From Rhodopirellula sp. (GTDB taxonomy: Bacteria > Planctomycetota > Planctomycetia > Pirellulales > Pirellulaceae): a stretch of 27,408 nucleotides of DNA. Below the pieces are notes generated by a model, which worked only from the letters and a program-made list of their open reading frames with translations, was not told the DNA's origin and searched no databases. Positions 7,616 through 15,306 of this stretch are shown one piece after another (position 1 is the first letter of the stretch; each line of letters starts with the position of its first letter). The DNA is taken from NCBI GenBank assembly GCA_003513555.1, contig DOPG01000400.1:27385-54792 (forward strand), written 5' to 3'. Position numbers and translations under genes: made by a program.

Positions 7616-9124
7616 TCAATATGCCTTGGCAAAGATGGCGACTTTCTCTGCCGGTTTACCGGTAAAGAAGCAGGTCCCTGGCTCGTCATTTCCGTCCCGA
7701 GGAACACAGCGGATTGTCACTTTCAGTTCCTTCAGCAAGGGCTGAAGATCATCCTCTGATGAAAAGTGGCAATGTGCAAATCCGCCGTGGATATCTTGTT
7801 CCTTGGACGGTGTGAAGAAATCACGAAAGTCCGATTCATTAGTGATCACACGCGAGTTGTCGTCTCGTAATTTTTCCGCTGCATCAAACAGCCCTTGCTG
7901 CATTTCTGCAAGTAAGGAACCGATTCCAGCAATCAATTCCCCACGCCCCATAGGAGCACTTTTGGGGCGATCTCTTCGCCCCAGAAACACAGCATCCTTT
8001 TCGATGTCCTTGGGCCCGATTTCCAACCGAATAGGTACGCCTCGTTTGACATGGTGCCATTTCTTCTCACCGCCACGCATATCTCGATCGTCAATTTCGA
8101 CTCGAACCGGGCTACCGGCATAGTGCTGAGCCGTCAGCTCTTGCTTGAGTTGTTCGACGTACTGCAACACATTCGTACGCTGCAAGTCATCTCGGTAAAT
8201 AGGAAGAATGACAACTTGCGCGGGTGCCAAGCGAGGAGGAACGACAAGACCATCGTCATCGCTGTGGCTCATGATCAGAGCTCCCACAAGTCGCGTTGAG
8301 ACACCCCAACTTGTGGTCCAGGCGAACTCCCGCTCTCCGTTCTCCGCTTGGAACTCAATGTTCTGTGCTTTTGAGAAATTCTGTCCGAGAAAGTGGCTTG
8401 TCCCAGCTTGCAGTGCTTTACGGTCCTGCATCATTGCCTCAATCGAGAGCGTCTCGACCGCTCCCGGAAATCTCTCATCGGCCGTTTTGCTGCCGATGAT
8501 CACGGGCATCGCCATCCAATTCTCAGCAAAATCTGCATAGACATCGATCATCTGCTCTGTCTCGGCAATTGCCTCTTCACTGGTGGCATGCACCGTGTGA
8601 CCTTCCTGCCACAAGAATTCCGCTGTTCGCAGAAACATTCTCGTACGCATTTCCCACCGCACAACATTCGCCCATTGATTGATCAGGATAGGCAAATCGC
8701 GGTGACTTTGAACCCATTTGGCATAGGTCGCACCAATGATCGTCTCGCTGGTTGGACGTACGATCAATGGTTCCTCAAGCTTACCGGCAGGCCGCAATCC
8801 ACCCTCTGGATCCGGCTCAAGGCGGTGGTGAGTTACCACTGCACATTCTTTGGCAAACCCCTCCACATGTTCAGCTTCTTTTTCAAGAAAGCTCATGGGA
8901 ATGAAGAGGGGAAAGTAAGCATTCTGGTGGCCCGTCGCCTTGAACATATCATCAAGTGCACGCTGCATGTTTTCCCACAAACGGTAGCCCCATGGCTTGA
9001 TCACCATACAGCCACGGACGGGACTGTTTTCTGCCAAGTCAGAGGCTCGGATAACCTGCTGATACCATTCAGGATAGTCTTCAGCACGTGAGGGGCTGAT
9101 CGCATTCTTGGGAGCTTTTGCCAT
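7616..9124 (-). CDS. proS: Prolyl-tRNA synthetase, archaeal/eukaryal-like type
   Basis: A class II synthetase that charges tRNA-Pro. It lacks the editing insertion of the long E. coli type and has the architecture of the shorter Thermus/archaeal type. The N-terminal catalytic core has RPTSETIIGATYAKW, motif 2 WEMRTRMFLRTAEFLWQEGHT and motif 3 around TTSWGVSTRLVGALIMSH. An anticodon-binding domain follows (VVILPIYRDD, DDRDMRGGEKKWHHVKRGVP). The C-terminal extension (FAHCHF, IRCVP, PGTCFFTGKP) carries cysteines like the zinc-binding domain of that type, and the protein ends in Tyr as family members often do. Length 502 residues. ATG at 9124. It converges with ruvA and follows flgE on the same strand after 260 bp. 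Confidence 0.94.
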   Translation of the reverse strand: MAKAPKNAISPSRAEDYPEWYQQVIRASDLAENSPVRGCMVIKPWGYRLWENMQRALDDMFKATGHQNAYFPLFIPMSFLEKEAEHVEGFAKECAVVTHHRLEPDPEGGLRPAGKLEEPLIVRPTSETIIGATYAKWVQSHRDLPILINQWANVVRWEMRTRMFLRTAEFLWQEGHTVHATSEEAIAETEQMIDVYADFAENWMAMPVIIGSKTADERFPGAVETLSIEAMMQDRKALQAGTSHFLGQNFSKAQNIEFQAENGEREFAWTTSWGVSTRLVGALIMSHSDDDGLVVPPRLAPAQVVILPIYRDDLQRTNVLQYVEQLKQELTAQHYAGSPVRVEIDDRDMRGGEKKWHHVKRGVPIRLEIGPKDIEKDAVFLGRRDRPKSAPMGRGELIAGIGSLLAEMQQGLFDAAEKLRDDNSRVITNESDFRDFFTPSKEQDIHGGFAHCHFSSEDDLQPLLKELKVTIRCVPRDGNDEPGTCFFTGKPAEKVAIFAKAY

Positions 9125-9328
9125 CTAAACGTTCTACCGTTGGGTGGGGATAACCTGATGAAGCATGGAACACATCCAAACTCTAACACTTGATTCGCTG
9201 CCCATGGGTTAAGGCAAAGGCAGCCACGAACTGCGATCCAATCAATCCAAATTGTGCGGATTTAAGCTACACAATCTAGGGCAACTGCTGTCCGATAGTG
9301 AAAAAAGGAGCCCCACCGCATTACAGCA

Positions 9329-9343
9329 GCTTGTGCAACAAGC
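9329..9343. other. Small hairpin downstream of flgE
   Basis: GCTTG-TGCAA-CAAGC, a 5-bp stem with 5-nt loop, directly next to the larger hairpin at 9349-9370. Together they form a tandem structure at the 3' end of the flagellar transcript. Confidence 0.3.
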
Positions 9344-9348
9344 AATAG

Positions 9349-9373
9349 AACGACAGCTTGAGCCGTCGTTTTT
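9349..9373 (-). terminator. Hairpin at the 3' end of the flagellar cluster
   Basis: Starting 14 nt past the flgE stop, the minus strand reads AACGACGGC-TCAA-GCTGTCGTT, a 9-bp stem with a single G-U pair and a 4-nt loop. Read on the plus strand, the same element has an A-C mismatch but is followed by a run of five T. It therefore looks like a terminator that could serve either direction. It marks the likely end of the flagellar operon, in front of proS on the same strand. Confidence 0.5.
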
Positions 9374-9384
9374 CTAACCGTTTA

Positions 9385-11820
9385 CTATCGTCGCAAGTTC
9401 AGCAATTCATCAAGCAACTGCTGACTGGTCGTGATCACGCGGCTGTTCCCTCGATACTGGGTACTCGCCATCACCAATTCAACCAGGTCTTTTCCGATAT
9501 CAGTGTTGCTTAACTCCAAAGCACCACCAATCACACCACCGATACCATTTTCCCCAGGGGCTCCCTGAACGGGTAATCCAGTATTAACACCTTTGGCGAA
9601 AACATTCAGACCGCGGGATTCCAGACCAACCGGATTGGCAAATCGAGCCAACTGCAATTGACCGAGATCACGTGTGACTCCATTTCCGAAAACACCTCTC
9701 AATGTCCCATCTTCGCCGACCACAAAACTTGTCAGGACTCCCGGCGGGCTACCATCCTGACGCGTCGCCGCAAGGCTGGCTTCCTGAGTTGCCAGACCTG
9801 AGACTTGACTGAAGTCGAGATCAAATTGCAGTGGATTAACGCTGGGTACGCCAACACGGTCAATCGCGATGCTGTCGTTGGTTGCCGAAACGAAGTTTCC
9901 GTTTCCATCGAAACGCAACAAACCGGTTCCCACGGCAATGTCGGTTCCGGAGATCGGTTGATTTTCCGGACTATCTGCGTACCAACGGTAAATCGTCTGC
10001 TCGTTGGTCCGCCCTTCTAATGTTGCTGTCACTCGCACATTCAACGGAACACCAAGAGAATCGTAAACAATGAAATCACTCACTGCACTCTGACCTTGTG
10101 CTTCCTGAAGCGTTCCAAAGGCAAGGTTGGGTGTTATCACATCGCCAACCGCATTTTCCACCCTGAATGCAGAGAGATCAATTTCCAAAGCGTTCAGTTC
10201 GCCCGTGTTGCTCACAAAACGAATAGTGCCATCTTGGATGTAACCGCCAGGCACCAACTCACCTGTTTCGCCTGGGATATTATTTTCCGAGGCGAGAATG
10301 GGATTTTGTGAGTCGATAAGCAAACTTTGAAGTCCAGAGGCTGACTCAAGGAAGTCCACGAAATCCTGAACCGTTGTCGTTTCGACTATTTCAAGTTGCT
10401 TGGTGCCTAACGCACGACCACCTTTCCGCCCACTATAGCTGAGGGTCCCTATTTCAAACGCACTTTGGTAGGTCAGACCATCTCGCTTTAGCACATCAGT
10501 CAAAAGCGTGTTGCTGGTAATATTTGGGCCATCTAGATCCACTAACTGATTCCCGGCCAACGCAAGGTCTGCAATCTCGTCATCTGACTTTGAGTCGGTG
10601 TAGTCCGAACCAGGAGTGACAGTATCGACGAGATAATAATTATTTTGGTCGCTAGCCAAGTTTCGATAGATCCGAATTTCATCGTAGGCAGGAAAACCAC
10701 TCTCAGGTCCAGGCACAGGTGGTATCGGCAAGTTGGTCAACGAGATGCGCCCGTTGACTACATTCTGTGGCCCGATCAATGCACTCGGGCGACTTTCAAC
10801 TTCACCACTACGAAAGTACGTCACCATGTAGGAATAGTTTCCTGTCAGATTCGTATCATCCAAGGCTGTCCCTGATAACGGGGTTGAACCATCATCGTTA
10901 AACGTGCCCCCAGTCGCCGCTGAACCAAGCAGGAAAAAGTCACTACCATCGGGTGCTGTTCGATAAATATTGACGGTCGGGTGACTGCCCGATGCTTCCG
11001 AGGGCAGATTGCTTAACTCAATGCGACCGCCTGCTCCGACCGTTGAACTGACCGAAACACTTGGTGCTGCTTCGGCACCCGCTGCGTCGACCAAAGCAAA
11101 CCTGTACTGGTAAGTACCAGCCGATAAGGTACCGACCCCACCATTGTTCATCACAACGGCTGCAGCATCTGACAAAGGAGCTGCGGCTATACCAACATTT
11201 GTGGCATCAGGACGTGGCACCTTCGAATCACCCAAACGAGCTGATTGAATGACCTGCGAAACCGTTGCAAGATCTCCTTCAGGTGTTAGTGTTCCTTCCA
11301 ACGTCACGTTCTCCGTTGCCTTTGCAACACTCTCACTTCCCAGAGGCACCGAAAGTGGTACCAACTCTGTTTTTTGGAGGCGGAACTGCTCGTCGACGCC
11401 GTATCCCAGTAATCGCTGCCCCGTGACACTGACCAACTCGGCATCGCTGTTCAACTTGAAGATACCGTTTCGAGTGTAAAGACGTTCGCCCTCACCACCC
11501 TCAACAATGAAGAAACCGTCTCCCTGAATCGCCAAGTCCGATGAACTGCTGCTGATTTCAATCGTTCCTTGATTGTGATTGGCAGCAATCTCGGCCACCT
11601 GCACACCCAGTCCGATCTGCCTGGGGTTAATCCCACCATTGTTTGCAGATGGCCCTGCACCCAATGAAAGCGTCTGCAGAAACTGAGTTCCAAAAATCAC
11701 ATCTGACGATTTGAAGCCAACAGTTTGCGAATTGGCAAGGTTATTGCCAATCACATCTATCTGCGTTTCCGCAGCGTTCAGACCAGTCAGTGCCGTGGTA
11801 AGAGCAGATGTAAGACCCAT
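9385..11820 (-). CDS. flgE: Flagellar hook protein FlgE, enlarged
   Basis: FlgE polymerises into the hook, the universal joint outside the cell, after export by the flagellar type III system. The N-terminal rod/hook motif is clear (LTGLNAAETQIDVIGNNLANSQ, residues 12-32), followed by the ring-forming part with SSDLAIQGDGFFIVEGGEG near 93-111. The C-terminal helix ASTQYRGNSRVITTSQQLLDELLNL matches the family. The length of 811 residues is about twice that of E. coli. Much of the excess lies in the variable central part, which holds two similar beta-rich units at about 230-322 and 325-415 (GTYQYRFALVDAAG and GNYSYMVTYFRSGE; then VNIYRTAPDGSDFFLL and IRIYRNLASDQNNYYLV). No cysteine is present. 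It is the last gene of the cluster. ATG at 11820 with GGAG about 10 nt upstream. Confidence 0.93.
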   Translation of the reverse strand: MGLTSALTTALTGLNAAETQIDVIGNNLANSQTVGFKSSDVIFGTQFLQTLSLGAGPSANNGGINPRQIGLGVQVAEIAANHNQGTIEISSSSSDLAIQGDGFFIVEGGEGERLYTRNGIFKLNSDAELVSVTGQRLLGYGVDEQFRLQKTELVPLSVPLGSESVAKATENVTLEGTLTPEGDLATVSQVIQSARLGDSKVPRPDATNVGIAAAPLSDAAAVVMNNGGVGTLSAGTYQYRFALVDAAGAEAAPSVSVSSTVGAGGRIELSNLPSEASGSHPTVNIYRTAPDGSDFFLLGSAATGGTFNDDGSTPLSGTALDDTNLTGNYSYMVTYFRSGEVESRPSALIGPQNVVNGRISLTNLPIPPVPGPESGFPAYDEIRIYRNLASDQNNYYLVDTVTPGSDYTDSKSDDEIADLALAGNQLVDLDGPNITSNTLLTDVLKRDGLTYQSAFEIGTLSYSGRKGGRALGTKQLEIVETTTVQDFVDFLESASGLQSLLIDSQNPILASENNIPGETGELVPGGYIQDGTIRFVSNTGELNALEIDLSAFRVENAVGDVITPNLAFGTLQEAQGQSAVSDFIVYDSLGVPLNVRVTATLEGRTNEQTIYRWYADSPENQPISGTDIAVGTGLLRFDGNGNFVSATNDSIAIDRVGVPSVNPLQFDLDFSQVSGLATQEASLAATRQDGSPPGVLTSFVVGEDGTLRGVFGNGVTRDLGQLQLARFANPVGLESRGLNVFAKGVNTGLPVQGAPGENGIGGVIGGALELSNTDIGKDLVELVMASTQYRGNSRVITTSQQLLDELLNLRR

Positions 11821-11883
11821 CGACGTAGAGCTCCGATTGTGAGACCAGATGAACTCTCTCGATGACCCACCGGAAACGATGAG

Positions 11884-11925
11884 ATCAATTACCAGCTTAA
11901 AAATGATTTAATGCTGGCAATCAAT
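11884..11925 (-). other. Strong intercistronic RNA hairpin, flgD-flgE
   Basis: On the minus strand ATTGATTG-CCAGC-(A bulge)-TTAAA pairs with TTTAA-GCTGG-TAATTGAT around a 5-nt loop, giving an 18-bp stem. Three outer pairs are G-U, so on the plus strand they become A-C mismatches. The structure therefore forms fully only in the flagellar mRNA. It lies 12 nt past the flgD stop and about 60 nt before the flgE ribosome binding site. No T-tract follows. Confidence 0.55.
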
Positions 11926-11937
11926 AATCGGTAGAAT

Positions 11938-12384
11938 TTACCCAGTCTGTATTTCCCTGATGTTTTTAATATTCATCGTCTTTCCACCCACGTGAACTTT
12001 GACAGTTCGTGTAGCGTTTTCTTCACTTGTCTCAACAGTGATGCGATCAACAATGCCATCAACTGCACTGGAATCTTCCGCCAACCCCTCGACCGACTTA
12101 CCAATCAGACTACTGGCGGTCACTAATTCCTGACTTGAGGAAAGTGTAGAAAGCGTCTTCGTCAGTTCGTCGGTCGCCCCAATTTCGCGAATTTGACCGA
12201 TTTGCTGGACCATTTCGCTGTTATCCATCGGATCCAAAGGGTCCTGATTTTGCAGTTCGCTAATTAACAACTTCAAGAAATCATCGATATCGAGCTCGTT
12301 ATAGCTAGCGCCCGACTGACCGGTTGTTCCAGCAGATTGTTGCGCAGCAGCATTCGAAGTAGCCGGCTGTCCGATTTGCGACAT
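11938..12384 (-). CDS. flgD: Flagellar hook capping protein FlgD, short form
   Basis: FlgD is the scaffold that caps the growing hook and guides FlgE assembly. The conserved N-terminal part is visible: DFLKLLISELQNQDPLDPMDNSEMVQQIGQIREIGATDEL, near residues 36-75, followed by Ser/Thr-rich helices and a beta segment (VGGKTMNIKNIREIQTG). At 148 residues it lacks the C-terminal tudor and Fn3-like domains of the enterobacterial protein and resembles the short Bacillus form. I chose the ATG at 12384 (MSQIGQP) because GGGAGA stands 6 nt before it; an upstream start at 12480 would add 32 residues of poor quality. It lies between fliK and flgE, as in Bacillus. Confidence 0.9.
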   Translation of the reverse strand: MSQIGQPATSNAAAQQSAGTTGQSGASYNELDIDDFLKLLISELQNQDPLDPMDNSEMVQQIGQIREIGATDELTKTLSTLSSSQELVTASSLIGKSVEGLAEDSSAVDGIVDRITVETSEENATRTVKVHVGGKTMNIKNIREIQTG

Positions 12385-12504
12385 GATTATCTCCCAAGAC
12401 CACAGCGTTGCATCGTGATGGAACAAGACCTCTCTAACACTCTTCTTGTACGACGGGATAACGACCGAACGCGAGAGCAATCAGCTTCCATGGATGAGCT
12501 TGCA

Positions 12505-14067
12505 TCAGAGATGTACGTCGATACCGGTCGACAGAGATGCTGTTGTGACCGTGGATGAAACATTTTGTGAAACATCAACGACCGCCTTCGTTGGTAACTG
12601 CTTGGATCGTTCGCGTGTCTGACGCCGATCAGGCTCCTGCCAACGGTCGTCGCGAGAAGTTGTGTCCTCAAAATGTGAGCCACTCTCGTGATCAAGATTT
12701 TCTGTCTCGATGTCGAGTTGCTCCACCTGCATCCCAAAAGCTTCTAACCTGGATCGCAAATCTGGAAGATGTTCTCGAAGAGCGGCACTCGCGGCCTCGG
12801 TCTCGGCAACAACGCGGGCTGCGACTTTACGCTGCTGGATTCGCATTTCCACACGAACCGATCCCATTTCCGCGGGAGCCAATCGTAAACGAATTAGACC
12901 TCCGTCAGGACCAAGATGCTGAAAGGCCTTACTCACGCGTTGAATCAATTTGACTCGCGTTAATGCGTCGGTCGTGTCGACCCTTTTTCCCCGCATCTCG
13001 GAACCTGGACGACTGGTGATCGCCTTGGCCGTTGCACCCACTGATGGGTTCAGTAAGACTTCGCTGCCCCCATTTCCCGTCTTTGCACCCAGCCGCGAGG
13101 TTTTGCCCCCACTTTTAGACGCAAGGAGATTTGCCACCGCTTCTGCCTGCACCGAGCGATTCACTGCGACTGCAGCAGTCCGCCCTTGTCGCTGTCCCAT
13201 TGGGTTCAAGCTTTCCTGAACACTGCCGGTTTCGAGCATTTCGGGGCCCATCATTGAGTCCACTCTCGAAGCAGCTTCCCGTGAACTATTGTAGGAGACC
13301 GGTGCCTGCGTCTGGTCAGAATGACGACCAACCCGCTGGCGAATACGCCGATTACGCCGCCCTGCGTCACCAGATTCCTCGTTGGACATGTCCAACTCTT
13401 CTTCAATTTCGGCTGAGGGAATCTCTGGCTCGGAATTTTCCGTTGCTACTACCTCACCAAGCTGCCCGCTCTCACGACAGTTCACACCTCCCGCTTTCGA
13501 ATCTGATGTTGGTTTTGCTTCACGCCGCCGCCCGACAACATCCTCGCCATCTTCGCGTGGCAGCACCTGCCGCACCTGATCTTCGGCAATTTCAGGGTTT
13601 TCTATCTCCACGTCCAACGTAGCTGCAACAACAGGCGTTGCCATGTCAGTCTCTCTGGAAATCTCCACTAGCGATTCTACGTTTTCTGCCAGTGGCGATG
13701 AAACCTCCTCCCAAAAAGCTATTTCTGCAACAGGTGCTGAAGACAAATCAAAATCCTCTACTGGCAAATCATGAGGTTTCAAAGCGACACCTTGCTGGTG
13801 ACCGTCATCACTCTCCGATTCCGTTTGTGATTCGAGCGGGGAATCAGCCGAAGAATTCAAAGATTCTACAGACAGCTCGGTTTGCTCATCAATCGAAGCA
13901 GCAATCTTTGACTCCGACATACGAGCAAAGACCTCTGCAAATGCATCAAGTAATCCTTCGTTGGATACTTGGTCGCCACCACCACCAGACAGCGAACGGA
14001 TTTTCCCTCCAGCTACCTCGGTAATGCTTGCGTCTCGCGCACGACGAACCGATTCCAAATCACTCAT
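12505..14067 (-). CDS. fliK: Flagellar hook-length control protein FliK
   Basis: FliK acts as an exported ruler that sets hook length and switches export specificity at FlhB. The C-terminal Flg_hook-type domain lies at about 369-458 and contains LIRLRLAPAEMGSVRVEMRI, matching the conserved L-x-L-x-P-x-x-[LM]-G core. It is followed by LREHLPDLRSRLEAFGMQVEQLDI. The N-terminal roughly 360 residues are acidic, low in complexity and probably unfolded, as in other FliK proteins, and a polar tail of about 60 residues follows the domain. Length 520 residues, in the usual broad range. ATG at 14067 with GGGGGAG 6 nt upstream. The position between the MotE-like gene and flgD supports the call. Confidence 0.88.
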   Translation of the reverse strand: MSDLESVRRARDASITEVAGGKIRSLSGGGGDQVSNEGLLDAFAEVFARMSESKIAASIDEQTELSVESLNSSADSPLESQTESESDDGHQQGVALKPHDLPVEDFDLSSAPVAEIAFWEEVSSPLAENVESLVEISRETDMATPVVAATLDVEIENPEIAEDQVRQVLPREDGEDVVGRRREAKPTSDSKAGGVNCRESGQLGEVVATENSEPEIPSAEIEEELDMSNEESGDAGRRNRRIRQRVGRHSDQTQAPVSYNSSREAASRVDSMMGPEMLETGSVQESLNPMGQRQGRTAAVAVNRSVQAEAVANLLASKSGGKTSRLGAKTGNGGSEVLLNPSVGATAKAITSRPGSEMRGKRVDTTDALTRVKLIQRVSKAFQHLGPDGGLIRLRLAPAEMGSVRVEMRIQQRKVAARVVAETEAASAALREHLPDLRSRLEAFGMQVEQLDIETENLDHESGSHFEDTTSRDDRWQEPDRRQTRERSKQLPTKAVVDVSQNVSSTVTTASLSTGIDVHL

Positions 14068-14153
14068 CTCTGGCTCCCCCCAGTCACGTCCAAGTTCGTA
14101 ACCGTCGGAGAAAAAGCGGCATGGTCACGCCACGCTAGCTAATCAACCGAAGA

Positions 14154-14810
14154 CTACAATTTCTCGTCCGTCTTTGTGATCAATGATGAAACTGGCATGC
14201 CCTCGCTAATCCGACGCAAAATATCCGCAAGGATTTCCACATCGGCCGGCGTAGTGAACTCTGCCAATATGTCTCTTCGTGCATCCGTCGACATGGCTTG
14301 AAGTATTGTGACAACGTCATCAATTCTTTTATCGTCATACATTATCAGCAATTGCTCTTTGGCCTGCTCAGGGTCGAGTGACTGCAAAGTCCGTTGTACG
14401 TCCTGAAGCCCATTGTCCTGCGCCTCGTCACTGAGTTCTTTGAGCTCATTTCGAAATGCTAGCAAACGGTCGCTGAAGCGATCCTGGTCTGTCCGCAAGT
14501 CCGCCAGCATAACGCTGAGTTCATCTCGAAACTGTTGCTGGCTCCGGAGGCGAAAATCCATATCCAAGCTAGTCATTTTTCTCTCGGCCAGAATTTCGTC
14601 ATAGCTAGGTTGCTCATAGTTCTCGCCTTGCTGATAGATCTCCTGAAGACGCATTCCGGAGACATCAATTCCATTTACGAGCGCAATCAATTGGATCGCG
14701 GAGTTTCGGTTGAGTGTTCCCCGAATCAGGAAATAACTCAACAGAATCACCTGAGTCAGGACAGTCGCTACACAAAAAGCAGCGAGTCCTCGAAAGATTT
14801 TTGACATCAT
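14154..14810 (-). CDS. MotE/YlxF-like membrane protein with MgtE-N-like domain
   Basis: A 218-residue protein with one N-terminal membrane segment (about 9-29, AAFCVATVLTQVILLSYFLI), a polar coiled-coil region (about 80-145) and a C-terminal helical domain (about 140-205, LDPEQAKEQLLIMYDD to VEILADILRRIS). That domain resembles the MgtE N-terminal and FliG-middle repeat family. This is the layout of MotE of alphaproteobacteria, a chaperone of the periplasmic motility protein MotC, and of YlxF of Bacillus, which has the same place between fliJ and fliK. The position is strong support, but the function is inferred only. Two ATG codons at 14810 and 14807 are both possible starts. It begins 6 nt after fliJ ends. 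Confidence 0.75.
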   Translation of the reverse strand: MMSKIFRGLAAFCVATVLTQVILLSYFLIRGTLNRNSAIQLIALVNGIDVSGMRLQEIYQQGENYEQPSYDEILAERKMTSLDMDFRLRSQQQFRDELSVMLADLRTDQDRFSDRLLAFRNELKELSDEAQDNGLQDVQRTLQSLDPEQAKEQLLIMYDDKRIDDVVTILQAMSTDARRDILAEFTTPADVEILADILRRISEGMPVSSLITKTDEKL

Positions 14811-14816
14811 GTTCGA

Positions 14817-15263
14817 CTACCGTTGTCGCTGGAGGGTGTACCGGCGGTTTGAAACTTCGTCAGCTTCTGCGTGCTCTCGTTTCGATTCCAACGCTCGAAA
14901 TTCAGCTTCATCGTTTTCTTTTAATTTCTCAAAACGCTTCAACTCTGCTTCAGCCTCAACTAACTTTGCTCGCCTTCTATCCATCTCAGCAGTCAGTTCT
15001 GCAACGGTTGACTCCAGAGATCCGATCTCTGCCTGAAGCTGCAAGTCATAGCGTCCATGTGCCAACAGATCGTCAACGGAAACATTACCTTGTCGATTCA
15101 CATCCTCGGTATCACGCAGGGCGGCGCGTTCGCGATTGATATCGTCAATTTGCATATTTACTTTGACGATTGCCTCGTTTGCCTGACCCAAAGCCGCGCC
15201 CGCCTCGTCACGTTGCTGACGTCGTAGATCGAGCAAGGCTTTAAATCGAAATTCGGCTGGCAA
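14817..15263 (-). CDS. fliJ: Flagellar export protein FliJ
   Basis: FliJ is the small coiled-coil stalk protein of the export ATPase, linking the FliI hexamer to the FlhA gate and escorting chaperones. The 148 residues are almost wholly heptad-rich and charged, beginning FRFKALLDLRRQQRDEAGAALGQA, as FliJ does, with long helices to the end (EAELKRFEKLKENDEAEFRAL). Recognition rests on length, coiled-coil character and place directly after fliI, since FliJ sequences diverge widely. The start is a TTG at 15263 with AAAGGA about 7 nt upstream. Confidence 0.82.
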   Translation of the reverse strand: MPAEFRFKALLDLRRQQRDEAGAALGQANEAIVKVNMQIDDINRERAALRDTEDVNRQGNVSVDDLLAHGRYDLQLQAEIGSLESTVAELTAEMDRRRAKLVEAEAELKRFEKLKENDEAEFRALESKREHAEADEVSNRRYTLQRQR

Positions 15264-15306
15264 GATAAATCCTTTTGGTCATGAATCGGAAAAACGCATG
15301 AAAAAA

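Noticed and set aside
8393..9091. Plus-strand open frame of 232 codons opposite proS
   Set aside because: It lies wholly within the conserved proS gene and shows no domain; long antisense frames arise from the codon use of the real gene.
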